This document shows positions 1 to 7,365 of a stretch of 8,271 nt of DNA, piece by piece. Where the stretch lies: assembly GCA_029780415.1 (NCBI GenBank), contig JAKOYN010000104.1, positions 1 to 8,271 on the forward strand. The letters are read 5' to 3'. The DNA comes from RXIX01 sp003989075 (GTDB lineage Bacteria; Pseudomonadota; Gammaproteobacteria; Competibacterales; Competibacteraceae). The position numbers were made by a program, and so were the translations under genes. Numbering within the stretch: the first letter of the stretch is position 1; each line of letters begins with the position of its first letter. The notes under the pieces were generated by a model, which had not been told where the DNA came from, did no database searches, and worked only from the letters and a program-made list of their open reading frames with translations.

Positions 1-114
1 CTGGCACTTGATGAGCCGGGCCCTATTCGCCTGGATGGCGCCCAGGCTGCCGAAGTGCTGCTGTTCGATATGACCGCGTCGTTGAGTCCCCGGCTTCAAC
101 GTGCCGGGGACTGA
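1..114 (+). CDS. 3' end of probable pirin-family (bicupin) protein, partial
   Basis: Frame 1 is open from the window edge to TGA at 112-114 and gives 37 residues. The stretch LALDEPGPIRLDGAQAAEVL followed by LLFDM resembles the C-terminal cupin end of pirin-family proteins (YhaK/YhhW-like), where a GDAL-ALSDEP-type stretch is followed by a conserved AEVLLFDL strand. Pirins are small cytoplasmic metal-binding bicupins, some with quercetin 2,3-dioxygenase activity; the role here cannot be told. The last 13 residues (TASLSPRLQRAGD) form a short tail coded by the DNA of a terminator hairpin. Most of the gene, including any metal-ligand histidines, lies left of the window, so the family call rests on this short tail alone. 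Confidence 0.5.
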   Translation: MALDEPGPIRLDGAQAAEVLLFDMTASLSPRLQRAGD

Positions 115-118
115 TTTT
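85..118 (+). terminator. Putative intrinsic terminator overlapping the pirin-like stop codon
   Basis: A perfect 10-bp inverted repeat, AGTCCCCGGC (85-94) and GCCGGGGACT (103-112), encloses an 8-nt loop and is followed by GATTTT. The right arm ends inside the TGA stop codon (112-114), so the hairpin lies mostly within coding sequence. The T-tract is only four bases, so termination may be partial. It would isolate the upstream gene from ilvD. Confidence 0.6.
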
Positions 119-219
119 AAGCACCGCTGGCCGCCCTGCTACACGCCAGCTTGCATCGGCGAGATGCCTTGCAATCTGAGTCGCTACGCAATGGCTTAAA
201 CCAGCGGGGTCGTTCGTCA

Positions 220-239
220 TCCATGACTCACTTCATGGA
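220..239. promoter_or_regulatory. Palindromic site, possible operator
   Basis: TCCATGA (220-226) and TCATGGA (233-239) form a perfect 7-bp inverted repeat around a 6-bp centre. Its size suits a dimeric transcription factor. It lies about 240 bp upstream of ilvD. No family-specific consensus is recognised, so this is a structural observation only. Confidence 0.2.
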
Positions 240-416
240 AGGCGGCCTGAGCTTACGATTGGCCATTCTTTCCATCCTGAACGGCGGGGTCTGCCGCGCG
301 CCGGGTCAGCGTGCTACCGAACATGTTTGCCGTCTCTTTGCGGTTGCAGCCGGCCTGTGCCCGTTTGGCGGATGCAGGCTGATTCCCGCCACGCAGGCCA
401 CGATTTGTCTTAGAAT

Positions 417-474
417 TTCCGCGAACCGGGCGGTCCTGCCATCGTTCCAATCCTATTGTTCCCGTTTCGCGGAG
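417..474 (+). promoter_or_regulatory. Imperfect stem-loop covering the ilvD ribosome binding site
   Basis: Bases 417-430 can pair with 461-474 over 13 of 14 positions (12 Watson-Crick pairs, one G-U, one mismatch at 426/465), leaving a 30-nt loop. The 3' arm contains the whole Shine-Dalgarno GGAG (471-474), seven bases before the ATG at 482. If transcribed in full, this stem would hide the ribosome binding site and could control translation. If transcription instead starts just after the possible -10 at 411-416 (about 422-424), the outer pairs are lost. No known riboswitch class is recognised. Confidence 0.35.
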
Positions 475-481
475 TATTTCC

Positions 482-2335
482 ATGCCTGACTATCGTTCCC
501 GCACCACTACCCACGGTCGCAATATGGCGGGCGCCCGCGCTTTATGGCGGGCCACCGGCGTCAAGGAAGGCGATTTTGGCAAGCCGATCATCGCCATTGC
601 CAATTCCTTTACCCAGTTCGTTCCTGGCCATGTCCATCTTAAGGATCTTGGCCAACTGGTCGCGCGCGAGATCGAAGCCGCCGGTGGCATCGCCAAGGAA
701 TTCAACACCATCGCTGTTGACGACGGCATCGCCATGGGCCATGGCGGCATGCTGTATTCACTGCCCTCGCGTGAACTGATTGCCGACAGCGTGGAATACA
801 TGGTCAACGCCCACTGCGCCGATGCGCTGGTGTGCATCTCCAACTGCGACAAGATCACCCCCGGCATGCTGATGGCCGCTCTGCGCCTCAACATCCCGGC
901 GATCTTCGTTTCCGGCGGGCCGATGGAAGCCGGCAAAACCCGTCTGGCCGGTCAGGAGGTCAAGCTTGATCTGGTCGATGCCATGGTCAGCGCCGCCGAT
1001 GACCGCATCAGTGATGCCGATGTTGCCCAGGTGGAACGCTCCGCCTGCCCGACCTGTGGCTCCTGCTCGGGCATGTTCACCGCCAATTCGATGAACTGCC
1101 TCACCGAAGCGCTCGGCCTGAGCCTGCCCGGCAATGGTTCCCTGCTCGCCACCCATGCCGACCGTCGCGAACTGTTTCTGGAAGCGGGCCGGCGCATTGT
1201 CGCCCTTGCCCAGCGCTATTACGAACAGGGCGATGAATCGGTGCTGCCACGCGGCATCGCGACCTTCGCTGCGTTCGAGAATGCGATGAGCCTGGATATC
1301 GCCATGGGCGGTTCCACCAACACCGTGCTGCACCTGCTGGCAGCGGCGCGTGAGGGCAGCGTGGACTTTAGCATGCGCGATATCGACCGGTTGTCGCGGC
1401 AGGTGCCGAATCTATGCAAGGTAGCGCCGGCGACGCAGAAATATCACATGGAAGACGTGCATCGCGCTGGCGGTGTCATGGCCATTCTCGGCGAACTGGA
1501 TCGCGCCGGGCTGCTGCATCGTGCCGCGCGCACCGTGCATAGCGAAACTTTGGCCGAGGCGCTGGATCGCTGGGATATCGCCCGTGCCAGCGCTGACGAC
1601 GCGGCGCGCCTGCGTTATGCGGCCGGTCCCGCCGGCATTCCCACCCAGGAAGCGTTCAGCCAGAGCACCCGCTGGCCGAGTTTGGATCTGGATCGCGACA
1701 GCGGCTGTATTCGCGATCGGGCCCACGCCTATTCCCAGGAAGGCGGGCTGGCGGTGCTTTATGGCAACCTGGCTACCGACGGCTGCATCGTCAAGACCGC
1801 CGGCGTTGACGAAAGCATCTGGCGCTTTGCCGGACCGGCGCGGGTGGTGGAAAGTCAGGAAGATGCCGTAGCGGCTATTCTAAAAGGGCATATCCAGCCG
1901 GGCGATGTGGTGCTGATCCGCTACGAAGGGCCCAAGGGTGGACCGGGCATGCAGGAAATGCTCTATCCGACCAGTTATCTGAAATCCAAGGGCTTGGGCA
2001 AGGCTTGCGCGCTGATCACCGATGGCCGTTTCTCCGGTGGCACATCGGGATTGTCCATCGGTCATGTGTCGCCGGAAGCCGCCGAGGGTGGGTTGATTGC
2101 CCTGGTTGAGGAAGGCGATCCCATCGAGATCGATATTCCCCAGCGCCGCATCCATCTGGCGGTCAGCGATGAGGTGTTGCAGCAGCGGCGTGCAGCGATG
2201 CAGGCCCGTGGTGTGCAGGCCTGGAAGCCGCTGGACCGGCAGCGCAGCGTCTCGCCAGCACTGCGCGCCTATGCCGCCATGACCACCAGCGCCGCGCATG
2301 GCGCGGTGCGCGACGTCAGCCAGATCGAGCGCTGA
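482..2335 (+). CDS. ilvD: Dihydroxy-acid dehydratase IlvD
   Basis: This cytoplasmic Fe-S lyase dehydrates 2,3-dihydroxy-isovalerate and 2,3-dihydroxy-3-methylvalerate to the 2-oxo acids, the penultimate step of valine and isoleucine synthesis (and it feeds leucine and pantothenate). The protein has 617 residues, against 616 in E. coli, and follows it closely from the first residues (TTTHGRNMAGARALWRATG). Visible signatures are NCDKITPG with Cys122 and Lys124 (the lysine usually carbamylated for Mg2+), SACPTCGSCSGMFTANSM with Cys189, Cys192 and Cys195, and the C-terminal DGRFSGGTSGLSIGH segment. Position 49 is glycine, where plant and cyanobacterial [2Fe-2S] enzymes have cysteine, so an E. coli-like oxygen-sensitive [4Fe-4S] enzyme is inferred. 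The ATG at 482 has GGAG seven bases upstream and matches the family N-terminus. It appears monocistronic; the next gene has its own leader of about 110 bases. Confidence 0.98.
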   Translation: MPDYRSRTTTHGRNMAGARALWRATGVKEGDFGKPIIAIANSFTQFVPGHVHLKDLGQLVAREIEAAGGIAKEFNTIAVDDGIAMGHGGMLYSLPSRELIADSVEYMVNAHCADALVCISNCDKITPGMLMAALRLNIPAIFVSGGPMEAGKTRLAGQEVKLDLVDAMVSAADDRISDADVAQVERSACPTCGSCSGMFTANSMNCLTEALGLSLPGNGSLLATHADRRELFLEAGRRIVALAQRYYEQGDESVLPRGIATFAAFENAMSLDIAMGGSTNTVLHLLAAAREGSVDFSMRDIDRLSRQVPNLCKVAPATQKYHMEDVHRAGGVMAILGELDRAGLLHRAARTVHSETLAEALDRWDIARASADDAARLRYAAGPAGIPTQEAFSQSTRWPSLDLDRDSGCIRDRAHAYSQEGGLAVLYGNLATDGCIVKTAGVDESIWRFAGPARVVESQEDAVAAILKGHIQPGDVVLIRYEGPKGGPGMQEMLYPTSYLKSKGLGKACALITDGRFSGGTSGLSIGHVSPEAAEGGLIALVEEGDPIEIDIPQRRIHLAVSDEVLQQRRAAMQARGVQAWKPLDRQRSVSPALRAYAAMTTSAAHGAVRDVSQIER

Positions 2336-2352
2336 ATATACTGCATGGCTAT

Positions 2353-2399
2353 GCGCCGGAGCGGGGATCGGGAGCCCATCCCGGCATCTGATCCGGCGC
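2353..2399 (+). other. Hairpin between ilvD and the GGDEF-EAL gene
   Basis: GCGCCGGA (2353-2360) and TCCGGCGC (2392-2399) form a perfect 8-bp outer stem. GGGAT (2364-2368) with ATCCC (2378-2382) gives a second, inner stem. There is no T-tract directly after it, so it is not a standard intrinsic terminator. It may be the 3' end structure of the ilvD message, or a leader structure of the next gene, which starts 48 bases later. Confidence 0.3.
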
Positions 2400-2447
2400 C
2401 GGCCACGGGTCCAACCGCGAGCATTTTAAACCGATAAGGAGATGCGC

Positions 2448-4859
2448 ATGGCTCAGGTTGATGCGCAGGACAGTCAGCGACTCAGACTGGTCAACCACCT
2501 GAAGCTGATCGAGGATCTGTGGCAGAAGCTGTACTACGTCAAGTGGAACGCCAAGTCGTTCACGATGCTGGCGCGTCTGGCGCAGGACATGGTGCAGAAC
2601 GTTCAGGGTCGCAAGGAAGAGCGCCTGCTCAATCTGGTGACTCAGCTTGAGCAGCATATCCGCGTCTGCGCCGCATCGGTTGGCATTCCGGCGGAACCGG
2701 ATCGCCAACGGCTGACCGCCCTGATCGAGGCCCTGCGCAGTTTGCTGGCGGCGCTGACCGGCGACCTGGGCAATGATGAACCGCGCACCCGGCCATTGCT
2801 GGCGCCGCTGCCGGAAGTTGTCCTGATCGCCCCCGGTGAACAAGCCTCTCTGGTCGCCAAGCTGGAGGATGTCGGCTACCGGGTACGGCAGATTGCCAAG
2901 CTGGAGGATGCCGAAAATCGCCTGCATGAGCGCATGCCGGGCCTGATCCTGATTGATGTGGATTTCCCCGAGGGTTCCGATGCTGCGCTGGGTCTGCTGG
3001 CCGGATTGCGTGCTGAAGGCGTTCTGCGGGCACCGGTGGTGTGTCTGGCCGAGCGTAACGACATGGCGGCGCGACTGGACGCGGTGCGCGCGGGCAGCAC
3101 CGCCTATTTCAGCAAGCCTTTTGATAACGAGGAAATTCTTGCCACGCTGCGTGAACTGCTGCTGCCACAGACCTCACAGGGCTATTACCGGGTGCTGATT
3201 GTCAATGATCGGCCGACCGAGGCCTGGGAAATCGCCGGTGCCCTGGAAGAGCAGGGCATCACGCCGCGGGTGCTGATCCAGCCCCTGCAGGTGCTGCAGG
3301 ATATCTACCGCTTCCGGCCTGATCTGTTGCTGATCGATCTGGATATCAAGGAAATCGCCGGGCCGGATCTGGTGCGGGTGATCGCCCAGAATCGTGAGTG
3401 CGAGATTCTGCCGATGATCCTGATGTGCTTTCCAGCGGATCTGGCGCACTACCTGATGAATCTGGAAGTGCCGGGCGCCAGCCTGCTGACCAAGCCGGTG
3501 GCAACCAAGTACCTGTGCTGGGAAGTGAAACAGCGTTTGCGCCGGGCGCGGGCGATGCGTGTCAAGCTCAGCGTGCTCACCGACAGCGACGCAGTCAGCG
3601 GCCTGTTCAATCGGCGGCGCTTTCTTGCCCTGCTGGAACGGGAACTGGAAGCGCTCGGGCTGCGCGTGCAGTCGGTAGCAGTGCTGTTCATCATGCTCGA
3701 CAATCTGCGCGCGATTCGCGATTCCTCGGGAGTTTCAACCGCCGATGAAGTGGTTGGCCAGGCGGCCGGGCGTCTGCGGCAGATTCTACATGCTGATCAG
3801 CCGGCGGCGCGTTTCAGTGATGCCATCTTTACCGTCATGGTGCCCAATCTGCTCGGCGATGCCCTGCTCAAGCTGGCGCAACGGGTGCGCGATGTGCTGG
3901 AAACCGGATTTTACAGGGTCGGCGAGCACGCTCTGCTGCTACGCACCAGTATTGGCATTGCCGTGGCCATTGACCGCAGCGAGGATTACCTGATGCTGAT
4001 TCAGCGCGCCGATTCAGCCTGCGGTCTGGCGCGCGAGGGCAAGGGTGAGCGTATTTATCTGCAGAAGAACGTTGCCGAAACCAAGCGCGATCACGAGGCG
4101 TCACTGCGGGCGCGGGTCATGGAAGAAGCGCAGGAAATATTCGACCACGAGCGCATGTGGCTGGTGTTCCAGCCGGTTGCCAGCATGCGCGGCGATGCCA
4201 ACGAACGCTATGAGGTGTTGCTGCGGCTGCGTAACCGCGAAGGACAGGAAATGGTGCCGGGCAGCGTGTTTGGCGTGGCGTATAACCAGCCGCTGGGCTT
4301 GAAGCTGGACCGCTGGGTGATTGAGCACGCTCTGGAGATGCTGCAGGAGCGGCACCTGACCACCACTCTGTTCATCAAGGTGTTGCCGGTAACCTTGCAG
4401 GACAAGACCTTCAGCGCCTGGCTGCGCGAGCGCCTGGAACAGGCCGGGGTCGAGGCGCAGCACATTGTGTTCGCCGTGGCCGAATCTACTGCGGAGCGCA
4501 GCCTGCGCGACATGTTCAGCTTTCTCGGCGGTATCAAGCTGCTCGGTTGCGGATTTTGTCTGGATCGCTTTGGCCGCGGCGCGGATTCGCTGGGCCTGCT
4601 CAAGAACCTCGGCGCCGATTACGTCAAGCTGGACATGTATTTCGTCAACGGTCTGGCCAAGGACGCCAAGAAGCAGGCTCAGCTTAAGGAACTGGTGCAG
4701 AATCTGGATGCACTGGGCGCATCGACCATCGTCGGTGGCGTCGAGGATGTGCAGGCCATGCCGGTGCTGTGGTCATTGGGCGTGGACCTGATTCAGGGCT
4801 TTTTCCTGCAGCATCCCTACAGCGAAATGAGCTACGACTTCAGCAGCGGGGCGTTTTGA
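2448..4859 (+). CDS. Dual-receiver GGDEF-EAL protein with degenerate catalytic motifs
   Basis: The 803-residue soluble protein has no signal peptide or membrane segment. Domains in order: a helical, HPt-like N-terminus (about 1-105); receiver-like 1 (about 122-240; Asp170, Lys223); receiver-like 2 (about 248-365; Asp297, Lys349); GGDEF-like (about 373-540); EAL-like (about 555-790). Receiver 1 lacks the usual acidic pair (APGE at 128-131); receiver 2 keeps only Asn253-Asp254. The GGDEF signature is replaced by FSDAIF (456-461), although the DxxxGLFNRRRF entry motif (from Asp381) is normal. EAL reads EVL (589-591), DDFG reads DRFG (706-709), the AEGVE glutamate is Gly763, and the NxS asparagine is missing; Lys728, Asp729, Glu766 and Gln783 remain. 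Neither c-di-GMP synthesis nor hydrolysis is expected, so I infer a c-di-GMP effector, comparable in kind to FimX. Start: AAGGAG (2436-2441) sits six bases before the ATG at 2448, whereas the in-frame ATG at 2442 directly abuts it. Confidence 0.88.
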   Translation: MAQVDAQDSQRLRLVNHLKLIEDLWQKLYYVKWNAKSFTMLARLAQDMVQNVQGRKEERLLNLVTQLEQHIRVCAASVGIPAEPDRQRLTALIEALRSLLAALTGDLGNDEPRTRPLLAPLPEVVLIAPGEQASLVAKLEDVGYRVRQIAKLEDAENRLHERMPGLILIDVDFPEGSDAALGLLAGLRAEGVLRAPVVCLAERNDMAARLDAVRAGSTAYFSKPFDNEEILATLRELLLPQTSQGYYRVLIVNDRPTEAWEIAGALEEQGITPRVLIQPLQVLQDIYRFRPDLLLIDLDIKEIAGPDLVRVIAQNRECEILPMILMCFPADLAHYLMNLEVPGASLLTKPVATKYLCWEVKQRLRRARAMRVKLSVLTDSDAVSGLFNRRRFLALLERELEALGLRVQSVAVLFIMLDNLRAIRDSSGVSTADEVVGQAAGRLRQILHADQPAARFSDAIFTVMVPNLLGDALLKLAQRVRDVLETGFYRVGEHALLLRTSIGIAVAIDRSEDYLMLIQRADSACGLAREGKGERIYLQKNVAETKRDHEASLRARVMEEAQEIFDHERMWLVFQPVASMRGDANERYEVLLRLRNREGQEMVPGSVFGVAYNQPLGLKLDRWVIEHALEMLQERHLTTTLFIKVLPVTLQDKTFSAWLRERLEQAGVEAQHIVFAVAESTAERSLRDMFSFLGGIKLLGCGFCLDRFGRGADSLGLLKNLGADYVKLDMYFVNGLAKDAKKQAQLKELVQNLDALGASTIVGGVEDVQAMPVLWSLGVDLIQGFFLQHPYSEMSYDFSSGAF

Positions 4860-4902
4860 GGATTTGCGCAACGACAATCCCTGTGCGCCCCGCGCCTGTT
4901 CC

Positions 4903-5772
4903 TCATAGCAGCGCCGCATAGCCCTCGCGATAAGTCGGATAGCGGAACTGAAAGCCACTGGCACGCAAGCGGGCATTGCTGCAGCGCTTGCTGGCGCGCA
5001 TCCGCAACGCCGGATCGGCGCGCTGTTCGGCACCGGGTTTGCTGACGGCCTGACCCTTGCGGAGCGGCGGCGCCACACCCAGCCGCTGCGCCAGCCAGTC
5101 CAGCACCTCATCCAGAGGCGCTGGTTCATCATCCACGGCGATATACAGCGGCGCGGGATCATCCAGAAACAGCAGATGCTCCAGAACCCGGGCGCAGTCA
5201 TCGCGGTGAATGCGATTGGTATACAGCGGCGGGCCCGCCGGACAGGTCGCGGAACCCTCGCGCACGCTGTCGATCAGACGGGTGCGGCCGGGTCCATAAA
5301 TACCACCAAAGCGCACCACGATCGCTGGCCAGGGACTGTCCCGGAACAGTGCTTCACCGGCGCGGATACAGCGACCGCTGAATGCCGTGGCTGTGGCCGG
5401 TGAGCTTTCATCGATCCATTCGCCCTGATGCTGGTCATAGACCGAGGTGCTGGAAGTGAACAGCAGTCGGCGTGGCTGCTGGCCGGCGGTGCTCAGCGCA
5501 TGCAGCAGGTTGCCGACGCCATCGACATAGGCGGCCTGATAATGCGCTTCGCTGAAGCCGCTGGCAGCGGCGCTATAAACCACATCATCCAGGGCTGGCG
5601 GCAATGTGCGCAGCGTTTCGGGCACGCTCAGATCAGCGGCCAGCGGCTGAATGCCAGCGGGCAAATGCCCCGGCTGGCGGCGCAATCCCCAGACCGTGTG
5701 GCCTGCAGCATGCAGCGCCTGACCCAGAGTAGTGCCAATATCGCCGCAACCGGCGATCAGAATGCGAGCCAT
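4903..5772 (-). CDS. YeeZ-like NAD(P)-binding SDR-family protein
   Basis: This 289-residue protein has an extended-SDR (NAD-dependent epimerase/dehydratase) fold. The N-terminal strand ARILIAG leads into the dinucleotide loop GCGDIG (Gly8, Gly10, Gly13). It continues with DDVVYSAA (62-69), FTSSTSVYD (105-113), RFGGIYGPGR (154-163) and the NRIHRDD motif (187-192) that closes the substrate pocket in this family. The whole resembles E. coli YeeZ (about 274 residues), whose substrate is unknown to me. The normal YxxxK pair is absent: the corresponding segment reads SGRCIRAGEAL (132-142), and YeeZ also departs from it here (SGRVLEELE). The start at 5772 has GAGG seven bases upstream (complement of 5780-5783). 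The gene converges with the GGDEF-EAL gene across 43 bases with no strong terminator and diverges from mutY. No function can be assigned beyond NAD(P) binding. Confidence 0.85.
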   Translation of the reverse strand: MARILIAGCGDIGTTLGQALHAAGHTVWGLRRQPGHLPAGIQPLAADLSVPETLRTLPPALDDVVYSAAASGFSEAHYQAAYVDGVGNLLHALSTAGQQPRRLLFTSSTSVYDQHQGEWIDESSPATATAFSGRCIRAGEALFRDSPWPAIVVRFGGIYGPGRTRLIDSVREGSATCPAGPPLYTNRIHRDDCARVLEHLLFLDDPAPLYIAVDDEPAPLDEVLDWLAQRLGVAPPLRKGQAVSKPGAEQRADPALRMRASKRCSNARLRASGFQFRYPTYREGYAALL

Positions 5773-5859
5773 GTTAAATCCTCAGTCCAGGAATGTTGAA
5801 CGGTGCACACAGCATATAGGGTGAACGCGACGGCGACGGCTGCGGTAGCCGCGGCTGCA

Positions 5860-6942
5860 ATGGAGCCGGCGGAGTTTGCGCAGCGCGTGCTCGACTGGTT
5901 TGACGCGCATGGCCGCACGCAGTTGCCCTGGCAGCAGAATCCGACACCGTATCGGGTCTGGGTGTCGGAGATCATGCTGCAGCAGACTCAGGTGGCTACC
6001 GTCATCCCGTACTATCAGCGTTTCATGGCGCGCTTTCCTGATGTCGCCGCGCTGGCCTGTGCTGAACTGGATGAGGTGCTGCGGCTGTGGGCCGGACTGG
6101 GCTATTACGCGCGTGCGCGGCATTTGCATCAGGCGGCGCGGCGCGTGTGCGAGCAGTGGGGCGGTGTGCTGCCGCTGGAGAGTGGCGCATTGCAGGCATT
6201 GCCGGGCATTGGCCGTTCGACCGCCGGGGCGATTCTGGCGCTGGCCGATGGGCAGCGTCAGCCGATTCTCGATGGTAATGTCAAGCGGCTGCTGGCGCGC
6301 TTTGCCGCTGTTGCCGGCTGGCCTGGTCAGCCGCGGGTGCTGGCAGTGTTGTGGGCGCTGGCGGACCGCTATACGCCTGCGCTGCGGGTTGCGGCCTATA
6401 CGCAGGCGATGATGGATCTGGGTGCGCAGGTCTGTACGCCGCGCCGGCCGTTGTGTGCGGCTTGTCCGTTGCGGGAGAGCTGCGCCGCGCATCATCAGGG
6501 ACGGGTGGCGGAATTGCCCGCGCCCAGGCCGCGCCGGGAGTTGCCGGTGCGGATGACGCGGATGCTGTTGTTGCAGGCGCAGCCGGGTTGGGTATTGCTG
6601 GAGCAGCGCCCGCCGTTGGGCATTTGGGGCGGGCTGTGGAGCTTGCCCGAATGTCCGCTGGATGTGGATATCGTAGCCTGGTGCCAGACGCATTTGGGTC
6701 TGCGGGTACGGCTGGAAGCGCCGTGGCCGGTGTTGCGGCATGGTTTCAGTCACTTTTACCTCGACATCACGCCCGTACCGGCCTGGGTGATCGGTCCGGT
6801 GGATCAGGTGATGGAAGGGGCTGCGCGGGTTTGGTATAACAGCCGGCGCCGCGATGAACGGGGCGTGGCCGCGCCGGTGCAGCGCCTGCTGGCGGCACTG
6901 GCGGATACGGGTCCGCTCTTGAACACTTTCATGCAGGAGTAG
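5860..6942 (+). CDS. mutY: A/G-specific adenine DNA glycosylase MutY
   Basis: MutY removes adenine mispaired with 8-oxoguanine or guanine, preventing G:C to T:A transversions (GO repair system). Starting at ATG 5860 gives 360 residues whose numbering coincides with the E. coli enzyme: catalytic Glu37 (SEIMLQQTQ), the helix-hairpin-helix LPGIGRSTAGAI (114-125), Asp138 (LDGNVKR), and the [4Fe-4S] ligands Cys192, Cys199, Cys202 and Cys208 in C-x6-C-x2-C-x5-C spacing. The C-terminal NUDT-like 8-oxoG recognition domain is present, with RPPLGIWGGLWSLPE (250-264) and the FSH loop (296-298). An in-frame GTG at 5803 (CAGGAA nine bases upstream) would add 19 mostly Ala/Thr residues that E. coli MutY lacks. 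ATG 5860 is chosen on homology, although its ribosome binding site is weak. It overlaps the yggX translation signals and probably shares a message with it. Confidence 0.97.
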   Translation: MEPAEFAQRVLDWFDAHGRTQLPWQQNPTPYRVWVSEIMLQQTQVATVIPYYQRFMARFPDVAALACAELDEVLRLWAGLGYYARARHLHQAARRVCEQWGGVLPLESGALQALPGIGRSTAGAILALADGQRQPILDGNVKRLLARFAAVAGWPGQPRVLAVLWALADRYTPALRVAAYTQAMMDLGAQVCTPRRPLCAACPLRESCAAHHQGRVAELPAPRPRRELPVRMTRMLLLQAQPGWVLLEQRPPLGIWGGLWSLPECPLDVDIVAWCQTHLGLRVRLEAPWPVLRHGFSHFYLDITPVPAWVIGPVDQVMEGAARVWYNSRRRDERGVAAPVQRLLAALADTGPLLNTFMQE

Positions 6943-6945
6943 GTG

Positions 6946-7218
6946 ATGGCTCGAAGGGTGATGTGCGTCAAGCTGGGGATGGAAGGCGAGGGTCTGGATC
7001 GGTTGCCCTATCCGGGTGAACTGGGCAGGCGGATCTTTGAAAACGTGTCGAAGGCGGCCTGGCAGCAGTGGCTGCGGCAGCAGACCATGCTGATCAACGA
7101 GTATCGGCTGACACCGTTTGAGCCGAAGGCGCGGCAGTTCCTGGAGCAGCAGATGGAGCAGTTTTTCTTCGGGAGCGGCTCGGCGCTGCCTGAGGGTTAT
7201 ACTCCACCAAAATCGTGA
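6946..7218 (+). CDS. yggX: Probable Fe(2+)-trafficking protein YggX
   Basis: This 90-residue protein matches the YggX family over its full length. It has the conserved Cys7 (RVMCVKL), YPGELGRRIFENVSKAAWQQW (residues 23-43), the QTMLINEYRL core (46-55), and the C-terminal GYTPP. YggX is a small cytoplasmic protein linked to iron handling and to protection of Fe-S enzymes against superoxide; E. coli yggX also lies beside mutY and is controlled by SoxRS. The ATG at 6946 is chosen because AGGAG (6935-6939), coded by the last mutY codons, lies six bases upstream; the GTG at 6943 is too close and extends beyond the family N-terminus. The mutY stop codon ends three bases before the ATG, so translational coupling is likely. 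Its partners suggest a shared role in oxidative stress; no SoxR or SoxS site was identified. Confidence 0.95.
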   Translation: MARRVMCVKLGMEGEGLDRLPYPGELGRRIFENVSKAAWQQWLRQQTMLINEYRLTPFEPKARQFLEQQMEQFFFGSGSALPEGYTPPKS

Positions 7219-7227
7219 GCGCATGGC

Positions 7228-7256
7228 TTGACGCACGGCGCGCAAACTGGTTAAAT
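7228..7256 (+). promoter_or_regulatory. Sigma70-type promoter of tRNA-Phe
   Basis: TTGACG (7228-7233) and TTAAAT (7251-7256) are separated by 17 bp, the ideal spacing. They are followed by a GC-rich discriminator (GCGC), as is typical of stringently controlled stable-RNA promoters. Transcription would start near 7263, leaving a 5' leader of about 20 nt before the mature tRNA at 7284. The position, directly upstream of the tRNA and downstream of the yggX stop, supports the call. Confidence 0.75.
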
Positions 7257-7283
7257 GCGCACCTCTTTTGAGAGCAGTAGTTT

Positions 7284-7359
<76 letters not shown>

Positions 7360-7365
7360 AATAAA

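Larger units (their letters stand above)
115..481. other. Gene-free region upstream of ilvD
   Basis: I see no convincing gene in these 367 bases. The open frames on both strands have unlikely composition and no ribosome binding site. There is no short leader peptide rich in Ile, Val or Leu codons of the kind used in classical ilv attenuation. The region holds a 7-bp palindrome at 220-239, a possible -10 hexamer TAGAAT at 411-416 without a good -35 partner, and the long stem at 417-474 described separately. The ilvD promoter must lie here, but I cannot place it firmly. Confidence 0.5.

Noticed and set aside
411..416. TAGAAT as the ilvD -10 element
   Set aside because: No acceptable -35 hexamer at 16-18 bp spacing, so it is mentioned but not called as a promoter.
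151..489. 112-residue open frame before ilvD, possibly a leader gene
   Set aside because: No plausible ribosome binding site, unlikely protein composition, no branched-chain codon run, and it overlaps the ilvD start.
758..1333. 191-residue minus-strand open frame inside ilvD
   Set aside because: Shadow frame of the highly conserved ilvD coding sequence, with no ribosome binding site or domain signature.
4860..4902. Bidirectional terminator between the convergent genes
   Set aside because: Only a 5-bp GCGCA/TGCGC pairing with a 13-nt loop and no T-tract on either strand.
5796..5820. TTGAAC with TATAGG as the mutY promoter
   Set aside because: The hexamers are only 13 bp apart, too close for a sigma70 promoter.
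5782..7245. 487-residue open frame antisense to mutY and yggX
   Set aside because: Arg-, Pro- and Gln-rich composition typical of the shadow frame of a GC-rich gene; mutY and yggX on the other strand are certain.
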